A stretch of 16,231 nucleotides of DNA from Pleurotus ostreatus/Saccharomyces cerevisiae fusant. Its lineage: Eukaryota > Opisthokonta. The position numbers and the translations under genes are program-made. Below are positions 9,346-16,231 of the stretch, piece after piece (the stretch's first letter is position 1; each line of letters opens with the position of its first letter). The notes beneath the pieces were generated by a model, which saw only the letters and a program-made list of their open reading frames with translations, was not told where the DNA came from and made no database searches. The stretch covers positions 1 through 16,231 of the forward strand of contig JAMQCK010000766.1 in NCBI GenBank assembly GCA_024196135.1, written 5' to 3'.

Positions 9346-10998
9346 ATGCATCCCGTCGTGCGGTCCCCGGAACTGCGCTCTCTCATCTTTGCGGACTGTG
9401 GCAATAGGTCTCTGGTCGCTCTGGCGCAAACATGTCATGATTTCTTTGCGACCGCTGCACCGATAATGTGGCGTTCACTCTCGTCGCTGGGCCCGCTCTT
9501 TGGCTGCTTGCCACAACCAGTAGCAGACACGGACCCGAGTCAGATGGTGAGCTCGACGCGACTTTGCATTAAGAACAAGGCTCATGTCATGTAGATGGTC
9601 CTTCACCAGCATCCACAACCAGATCACCTTCTCAGGCTACGCAAGTACGCAAGCTTCGTTAAAACTCTCTCTCTGAAGACGTACGAAGGCGTAGGAATTG
9701 AGCCTGTCTCGCCGCGCGCGCGCAAACGGATGAACCGTGAGCAACGCACACTCATTTACTCCGTACTCATCAAGCGCCCTGCGTCTATCGCAAACGTTCA
9801 TCCCACAGCGGAGGCCATTGCCGCCATCATCTCGGCGCTCGACGGCGACTTACTTTTGCCTAACCTTCGGGAGTTAACCTGCGAGAGTGTTCCTTCGCTT
9901 ACCTTTGCACTGCTTCCGCACATCGTACCTCAAAGACTCTCATCACTCAATTACACAACAAAAGAGCGCCACGATGACGATGCAGCTGTCGCAGATTGGT
10001 ACCTCGACTTGACCGTTCTCAAGGCGCTACGGCAACAAACCCCGCAATTGTCCTCCCTCGCCATTACATGCCACGCATCCGAGCGCCCAACCAATCTGTT
10101 CGTCGGCTGCGATACTATCAGAAGCCTTCACCTGTCCAGCGTAGATCATGGAATTGTGAAGGCGATAGCGCGACTTCCACAACTCCAAGAGCTCCGCATT
10201 GGCTTCCCTTTCTCCCTATCCTTTGAAACTTTTGCGTTCCCGGAGCGCCCCTTTGCGTCTCTCTCATCCCTGACCATTAGCAAAGGACTAGACAGCACAA
10301 TCATCGCCTTCCTTTCATTGGTCTCGGCCAATCTGGTTTCGGTGACTATCCATTGCACATGTCGAATTTCGCTGCGTTTTCTCTCCGAGAGCCTGAGCAA
10401 ACACGGCGCAAATATGCGCCAGCTGAAAATCGAGGCCGAAGGGACGGATCTGACCTGCCAGGACGTCGAGCCGCTATTATCCTGCCGCAACCTCGTCGCC
10501 GTCTGCATTATTCCATCGCGCCTTGTCGAGCTGGATGGCGCGGGCCTCGCAAGAATGGCAAAGGCCTGGCCTCTTCTTCAGGAGCTCTGGATTCGTACCG
10601 CGGACGAATCGCGCTCTCAGCAAGATCTTTCCCTTGCCCTTGTAGATCTTCAAGCTTTCGCGGAATGGACACCTTGCCTACGCCGCTTGTCGATTGATTT
10701 TGATGCGACACAGGTCGCCGCCTTCCCCGAGCTCGACGAGCGCTCCGGCCTGGACGAGACCCCACGCAACCCGCGCAGCGCCCTAGCTTACCTCAACGTT
10801 GGCTATTCGCCCATCGCCGACGCCGACGCAGTCGCATCCATCCTCTCCACTTGGTTCCCAGGTCTTCAGGCCGTCGGCTATCTAAGGCGCTACCCCGAGA
10901 AGCAATATGGATTCGATGGCTGGGCTCGGGTCATGAACAAGGTCTCTGGTGGGAGGCAGCCTCCTGCTTCGGTCGTGCGTTCGGTTTTTTACCCATAG
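9346..10998 (+). CDS. F-box protein with leucine-rich C-terminal region
   Basis: Two exons (9346-9546, 9595-10998; 48-nt intron with a CTCAT branch point and TAG acceptor) encode 534 residues. The F-box is at the extreme N-terminus, about residues 8-45 (PELRSLIFADCGNRSLVALA, then CHDFFATAAPIMWRSL), so the protein probably docks on Skp1 within an SCF ubiquitin ligase. The rest is an irregular leucine-rich region with segments such as LPQLQELRIGFPF and MAKAWPLLQELWIR, then a C-terminal part without special features. ATG 9346 is the first ATG in this frame; the frame extends upstream only through non-ATG codons. As in the other F-box gene here, an intron falls between the F-box exon and the leucine-rich part. 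It lies between two esterase paralogues on the opposite strand. No sequence evidence ties it functionally to them. Confidence 0.85.
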
Positions 10999-11275
10999 GC
11001 CATGCGATCCTGTACTGTACGCTGCGCCTTTTTCTCCTATTTGCGACGGATGCACTTACTATCGTGCGCGTGTATGATTGTGTCGAATCAATGCAGTTAG
11101 AGGTAGGATGCCATAAATATATATGGACGGGTGAATTAAATGAGAGTTACGAGCTTTCGATTGAAAAGCATCGACCAAGGGAATGTTATCCTATGCTATC
11201 TCGATTATAACCAGAGGTACGGCAAATTAAATATCTGACCCGGAAGAATATGCATTAGGTGTGCTCCCCCGAGCT
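10999..11275. other. Convergent 3' region of second F-box gene and FAE2
   Basis: This 277-bp stretch lies between two stop codons and should hold both 3' UTRs. It is A/T-richer than the surrounding coding DNA. Its last 108 bp (11168-11275) are homologous to the 3' flank of FAE3; see the repeat entries. Confidence 0.55.
11168..11275 (-). repeat. Duplicated 3' flank, FAE2 copy
   Basis: These 108 bp match 14272-14380 in order and almost in length. Shared blocks read on + include GCATCGA, GAATGTTAT, ATATCTGAC, GAAGA and GTGTGCTCCCC, with substitutions and small indels between them. The duplication that produced FAE2 and FAE3 therefore included at least this much 3' flank. The flank is clearly more diverged than the adjoining coding exon. 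Confidence 0.7.
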
Positions 11276-12948
11276 TCAAGAGCACTGCCATGCCGACTCA
11301 TCCTCGTATCCCCCAGGCCCGACGAACTTGTTCGTCTTCGGCCACTTGCAGTGCGCGCGCCAGTACGTCCCATTCGCGTCCGCACCGCGCACGACCTCCG
11401 GCGCCACGCCCTCCTCCACCCACCGCACCATCGACATCAGCACATTCTCGTCCGGGGTCGTCCCCGCCGCGCCCGCGACGTTCCCGATGCGGTACGGCCC
11501 CTGCCCGCCAACGCAGTGCGACATGCCGCTGATGGGGAAGAAGCGGTAGAACTCATCGAGCTCGGCGGGCTGCTTGTTCATGGTCTGCTGGACGTGCGCG
11601 TAGTACCGCTTCGAGTTGTCGGAGGTGATGAGGCCGTCTGCGAGGCCGTGGTAGTGGAGGACTTTGCCACCTGACGCGGCGAAGGCGGACAGGTCGCCCT
11701 TGAAGGAGTCGACGCCGGCGGGATTCTGCATCTTGGCGGTAGTGTAGTCGTCGAAGGAGAGGGTCGTGGGGTCCCAGGTGGTATCGTTATAAATGACGTA
11801 GCGATACCAATCCTATGGATCCTTGTGAGCAAGAACCAAGAGCGAGGCTGTGAGTCAAAAACTTACCATGGTGACCGCACTGGGCTGCCCGGTGGACGCA
11901 ATCAAGCCCGCAAGGTATTCGGCGCCTGGCTGCAGCCGTGGGTATATGAGGCCACCATCCTTGTCGTAGACGGGGCTGAGTACCGCGCGTACGGTCTCCG
12001 CCTGCGTCTCCGATAGGCAGTTCGTCGCGTTGTCGTCCGAGCAGATTAGCGGCGTCACGTCAAAGTCACACAGGTCGGGATTCTCAAGGATGCCATCCTC
12101 TGCATCGTCGAGCGTATCGCACTGCTTGAGCACCTCGTTATGGATGATTGTAAGCCAGTCACGAGTAGGCACGAAGGTCGGCTCCCCCGGCGTCCCGGTT
12201 GTCATAAGAAGCTTGCCGGCCCAGTACAGCATCCCAGTCCAGCCGAAGGCGGGCGCGCCCGCGACGACGCCATCGAAGTCTTCGGGGAAGTCCTGTACGG
12301 CTTTGAAGCCTTGTCGGCCACCAGTGGAGCATCCCAAGTAGTACGACTTGTTGTGCGGCGCGCCGTAAAAGGTCTCGACGAGCTGCTTGCCGACGACGAC
12401 CCCCGTGTGCAGCGAGCGCCAGGCAAAGTCGGCGACGACGTCCGGATTGTTGTAAAAGGGCTCGCCGGTTATGCCATCGTGGCCGTTGTTCGCGCCGACG
12501 GCGGCAAAGCCCAGCGAAGCAGCGTAGTCGAGGTCATCGTGCTGGATGCCTGAACTCTGATCAGCTGAGATACTTTTCTTGAACATCAGAACTTACATCC
12601 TCCGAGACCGCCATTGCCTGCACTCAAAAACCGACCCGTATAGTTCTTTGGAAACCACGCCTCCATACGTATTCCGCTACGCGCGGAGGTCGAGACGTTC
12701 ATGACCGCGCGACAAAGGTCAGAGCTGGCGACATGGTGCGATGGCCGTTTGCACGATGCAGGGACGTGCCCGAGGCTCACATTCGTACCAGCCGCTACGA
12801 ACTCCGTTGAGAGCACCGTGACATTGTCGAGGCTGATCTGGTCGATGAGCGCGGAGCAGTCGGAGACGAAGTCTCCCTGGACATGCGTGACACCCAGGAG
12901 CGCGAGCGTGCTGAGCAGCACGCCGGGTATCGAGCGGTAGGATGACAT
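11276..12948 (-). CDS. Secreted tannase/feruloyl esterase family protein (FAE2)
   Basis: Exons 12948-12597, 12549-11867 and 11812-11276, with introns of 47 and 54 nt at the same positions as in FAE1 and FAE3, give 523 residues. The predicted activity is hydrolysis of phenolic-acid esters outside the cell. GCSTGGRQG places the nucleophile at Ser192; Asp404 (HGLADG) and His444 (GMSHC) complete the likely triad, and Cys191 and Cys445 fit the CS-D-HC disulfide. The calcium-site pattern CDTLDDAEDG begins near residue 261, with Asp in place of a usual Gly. The signal peptide is hydrophobic, but at the expected cleavage point it has THV-Q instead of AHA-Q, so cleavage may shift to after QG. ATG 12948 is about 40 nt from TATA 12984-12991; an upstream in-frame ATG at 12996 overlaps that TATA and is unlikely to be transcribed. 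The last 112 residues differ from FAE3 at only three positions, while the N-terminal exon is much more diverged. Confidence 0.93.
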
Positions 12949-12983
12949 GAGGAAATGAGGAATACGTCGTTCATGGCTCCTCG

Positions 12984-13034
12984 TATTTATACTCATCTCT
13001 TGTGGGGACTTCGGTTACATCTCAGCGAAAAGAG
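12984..13034 (-). promoter_or_regulatory. FAE2 core promoter with conserved CCGAAGT block
   Basis: The TATA box (TATAAATA in gene orientation) is at 12991-12984. CCGAAGT follows upstream at 13014-13008 after a 16-nt gap, then CTCTTTTCGCTG (about 13034-13023). Order and spacing match FAE1 and FAE3, although this copy is the most diverged of the three. Confidence 0.6.
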
Positions 13035-14271
13035 CCGATTGTTTTCGTAACATGATAGCCTCGTGCTGAACGAACCTCGCTTTAGGCCCATGCCTGTGCC
13101 CAGCAAACGCAGAGGTCGTTGGTACCGCTTGCTGGCAGCAATCGAGGGATATCGAGAAAAGGCGCAAGCTGCGTACTGAATATTCCGAAGGGTTTACCGT
13201 GAACAGTCAGTCCGAGGTCGCCGATGATTTCGCCAGGGTTTCCCTGAGCCTGAGGCTTCGCTTTTTCATCAAAAACACACCGAAGGCGTGCAGCAGGCGC
13301 CGGCGAGTGTTGGAGTGGGGTCTAGTGCTGGGGATTGATCAGGAGAACACCAGTCTTCGTTTATCGTCAGCTTCCATCTCGACAACGAGACTGCGCCCTT
13401 CTTACGATACGAGTAGCAAACATGCGCCCAAGCCTCTGACATCCACGCGCTCGTTTTGAAGCTCATTGGCAGGGAAAAAGAGTACACGAGCGCCAAGATG
13501 AGCTGGCAGAGGAAAAGGTGGCATTCTGCATCCCGTACGTAGGGTGATCATGAGAGATGTAGCCAAGTTGTCATCAACCGATCGGTAGCGGCGCACGGCG
13601 CCCAGTCAAAGTCGGATAATTCCGAGAGAGCACGTGACAAAGTTCAACTTCTCGAAACCTTGGTCTGCGCCGTCATCTTACGCGCTCGACGTAAGTTCAC
13701 CCCGTGAGTGTGTGCTTGAGGAATACTTTACTTGATTTCTTATCTCCCTTTCTGCTCCCCTTGCACCGGAATCTCTGGACACGAATTCTCATTGCCTTGC
13801 GCTGCCGCCCCTGCATTCCGACCCAACTTGAGCCGCATTTAGTTTACGGCTGCCATGCTCATTATTGAAAGAAACACTTATATGCAATGCAATCAATATC
13901 GATGGCTTAGAGGCTGTGGATAGAAGAAGGGAGTAGAAAAAATCATACGAGTGGTAAGGGAGCGCTTTAGGCTCCGCGATAGACGGCGAATATGTCTTGC
14001 AGCAAATGAGCTGTTTTCCACGTCTTAAGGCCGCCTGGAATATGCAGAGCTCCAGTGAGGATCCTGGTTGCAACCCTGAGGCGACAGAGCACGATCCGAC
14101 GGCTGGCTTCGCGTCATGTACAAAGACTCTGATGGGATGAAGCTGCCAGCGTCTGGTTCCGACTTCGCCTCCAATGCACCTGCTATTGTGTGCGCACATG
14201 TGTGAGAATATCTCTAGTCAGATGAAGGACGCCGAGGCCGTATGGATCACGGTGGACTCTGAGGATATAGG
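13035..14271. other. Gene-less spacer between FAE2 and FAE3
   Basis: I can support no gene in these 1.2 kb. The - frame at 13789-14199 (136 codons) and the + frame at 13199-13459 (86 codons, non-ATG start) show no motif or domain. At 13631-13636 there is CACGTG, followed by a GTAAGT and a pyrimidine-rich stretch (about 13735-13775), together resembling a promoter and gene start with no gene after it. It could be the relic of a lost gene. No terminal inverted repeats or long direct repeats are apparent to the eye. Confidence 0.45.
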
Positions 14272-14380
14272 GCATCGAACAAGAGAATGTTATTGTCTAT
14301 CCGGATTAGAGTCAGATGCATAGCAAACTTGATATCTGACTGTGAAGAGTATACTATACTGAGGGTGTGCTCCCCATGCT
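14272..14380 (-). repeat. Duplicated 3' flank, FAE3 copy
   Basis: This 109-bp block directly downstream of the FAE3 stop is homologous to 11168-11275 downstream of FAE2. FAE1 shows nothing similar beyond a few bases at its stop codon, so the match marks FAE2 and FAE3 as the closer pair at their 3' ends. Confidence 0.7.
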
Positions 14381-16059
14381 TCACGAGCACTGCCAGGCCG
14401 ACTCATCCTCGTAGGCCCCTGGCCCGACGTACTTGTTCGTCTTCGGCCACTTGCAGTGCGCGCGCCAGTACGTCCCGTTCGCGTCCGCACCGCGCACGAC
14501 CTCCGGCGCAACGCCCTCCTCCACCCACCGCACCATCGACATCAGCACATTCTCGTCCGGGGTCGTCCCCGCCGCGCCCGCGACATTCCCGATGCGGTAC
14601 GGCCCCTGCCCACCGACGCAGTGTGACATGCCACTGATGGGGAAGAAGCGATAGAACTCGTCGAGCTCGGCGGGCTGCTTGTTCATGGTCTCCTGGACGT
14701 GCGCGTAGTACCGCTTGGAGTTCTCCGAGGTGATGAGGCCGTCGACGAGGCCGTGGTAGTGGAGGACCTTGCCCCCGGCGGCGGCGAAGGCGGAGAGGTC
14801 GCCGTTGTAGGTCTCGATGTCGGCGGGGTTCTGCGCCCTGGCGACGGTGTAGTCGTCGATGGAGAGGGTGGCGGGGTCCCACTTCGTGTCGTTGTACACA
14901 ACGTAGCGGTACCAATCCTGTTGCTCGGCGTGAGAAGGGGATAAGAACGGCTGCGCGCATATGAGAACTCACCTGGGTGTAAGAGCTGGGCTGGCCGGTG
15001 AACGTGGCCAGACCCGCCAGGTACTCTGCGCCTGGCTGCAGCCGTGGGTACACGAGGTCGCCGTTCCGGTCGTAAATGGGGCTGAGCAGCGTGCGCACGG
15101 TGGCCGCCTGCGTCTCGGTCAGGCAGTTCGTCGAGTTGCCGTCGGCGCAGATGAGCGGCGTCACGTCGAAGTTGCAGAGGTCGGGGTTCTCGAGGAGGCC
15201 GTCCGCGGCGCCGTCGAGCGCGTCACACTGATTGAGCACCTCGTCGTGGATGATCGAGAGCCAGGCGTTCGTTGGGACGAAGGTCGGATCCTCTGGCGTC
15301 CCGGTGACGGTGAACAGCGAGCCGCTCCAGTAGATCATCCCCGTGAGCGCGACGGCCGGTGCTCCGGCTACGACGCCATCGAAGTCGTCCGGGAAGTCCT
15401 GCACCGCCTTGAAGCCCTGCCTACCGCCAGTAGAGCAGCCGAGGTAGTACGACTTGTTGTGTGGCGCGCCATAGAAGGTCTCGGTGAGCTGCTTGCCGAC
15501 GACGACACCGGTGTGCAGCGAACGCCATGAGAAATCGGTGACGACGTCGGGGTTGTTGAGGAAGGGCTCGCCGGTCATGCCGTCGTGGCCGTTGTTCGCG
15601 CCGACGGCGGCAAAGCCCAAAGACGCGGCGTAGTCGAGGTCGTCGTGCTGAATGCCTACGTGCGCGTCAGACCGAGTAATCTCGCTAGATTAGGGATTAG
15701 AACGTACATCCGCCGATACCGCCGTTGCCCGTGCTCAAGAAGCGACCGGTGTAGTTCTGAGGAAACCAGGCCTCCATGCGTATACCGCTGCGCTCAGAGG
15801 TGGTGACGTTCATGACCGCGCGGCAGAGGTCAGAGCTCGCGACCTGGTAAGACGGCCTTCCGCACGAGGCAGGGACTCCTTGCAAGGTTACGTTCGTGCC
15901 GGCCGCCACGAACTCCGTCGAGAGCACGGTGACATTCTCGAGGTCGATCTTGTCGCCGAATGCGGAGCAGTCCGAGGCGAAGTCGCCCTGGGCATGCGCG
16001 GCGCGCAGGACGGCGAGCGCGGTGAGCAGCACACTGGGTAAAGAGCGGAAGGGTGTCAT
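14381..16059 (-). CDS. Secreted tannase/feruloyl esterase family protein (FAE3)
   Basis: Exons 16059-15708, 15655-14973 and 14917-14381 (introns of 52 and 55 nt) give 523 residues. The signal peptide is residues 1-23, ending in AHA before Q24. The predicted secreted hydrolase has its nucleophile at Ser192 in GCSTGGRQG, Asp404 in HGLVDG and His444 in GMSHC. Cys191 and Cys445 form the expected CS-D-HC pair next to the triad. The lid has a calcium-site pattern, CDALDGAADG, from Cys261 on. Sequons NVT, NYT and NKS suggest N-glycosylation. ATG 16059 lies about 40 nt from TATA 16095-16102. Its first two exons resemble FAE1 in several diagnostic stretches (TGEPFLNNPDVVTDF, KQLTETFYG), but its third exon is nearly FAE2, so it looks like a mosaic. 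If the 55-nt second intron is not removed, a long out-of-frame reading continues, which could mislead automatic annotation. Ferulate against gallate preference cannot be decided from sequence. Confidence 0.93.
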
Positions 16060-16094
16060 GGGAGAGTATGGACCCTGTTGGCCATGGGCACTCG

Positions 16095-16148
16095 TATTTA
16101 TATTCACCACGCGCGGGGCGACTTCGGACGCATTGCAGCAAAGAGAAC
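16095..16148 (-). promoter_or_regulatory. FAE3 core promoter with conserved CCGAAGT block
   Basis: TATAAATA in gene orientation (16102-16095) is preceded by CCGAAGT (16127-16121, 18-nt gap) and GTTCTCTTTGCTG (16148-16136). This last element differs from the FAE1 copy at one base in 13. The rest of the window to 16231 is upstream sequence with nothing else I can name. Confidence 0.65.
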
Positions 16149-16231
16149 CCGATGGTCAGAACCAGGATCGCTCGAGGAGGCTGTGACTTGCATCGGACTG
16201 AGCGAATTTTCGTCAACCAGTAGCATATTGA

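Noticed and set aside
14403..15620. 405-codon - strand frame read as one exon through FAE3
   Set aside because: After the donor at 14972 the translation turns into arginine-rich nonsense. Splicing 14918-14972 restores the conserved C-terminus and gives the same exon lengths as FAE1 and FAE2.
1..16231. CRISPR array, prokaryotic operon, or intact transposable element
   Set aside because: There are no spaced short repeats, no Shine-Dalgarno-led compact genes, and no transposase, reverse transcriptase or long terminal repeat visible by eye. The intron-rich genes are fungal in character.

Overview
The window looks like nuclear DNA from a filamentous basidiomycete, probably a wood- or litter-decaying agaricomycete. 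The genes carry many introns of 47-82 nt with GTRNGY donors, YAG acceptors and CTNAY branch points. The proteins belong to families common in such fungi: an RTA1-type membrane protein, F-box proteins of the large agaricomycete family, and secreted tannase/feruloyl-esterase hydrolases. Order-level placement is inference only.

Layout. Positions 1-1356 hold no recognisable gene. Positions 1357-2312 are the broken 3' end of a MAK5/DDX24 DEAD-box RNA helicase; its splice sites survive, but everything before motif V is missing, and so is motif VI. Next on the + strand come an F-box gene (2724-4456, 3 exons) and a seven-transmembrane RTA1-family gene (5539-6782, 7 exons). Three paralogous tannase/feruloyl esterase genes lie on the - strand at 7219-8942, 11276-12948 and 14381-16059, called FAE1, FAE2 and FAE3 here. 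A second F-box gene (9346-10998, + strand) sits between FAE1 and FAE2. It is divergent from FAE1 across about 400 bp and convergent with FAE2. About 1.2 kb between FAE2 and FAE3 has no gene I can support.

Function. The three esterases have the same three-exon structure, with exon 2 of 683 nt and coding exon 3 of 537 nt in every copy. Each has a signal peptide, the GCSTGG nucleophile motif, and the paired cysteines of the CS-D-HC signature. They are predicted secreted enzymes that cleave ester-linked phenolic acids (ferulate, gallate or similar) from plant material. All three promoters share a TATA box about 40 nt before the chosen ATG and a conserved CCGAAGT block just upstream of it, which suggests common regulation. 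FAE2 and FAE3 are almost identical at their 3' ends but clearly diverged at their 5' ends, a pattern typical of gene conversion.

I found no CRISPR array, rRNA, convincing tRNA, intact transposon or clearly new multi-gene system. The most useful leads are the esterase array with its shared promoter element and conversion tract, the helicase relic, and two CGG-N6-CCG quasi-palindromes.
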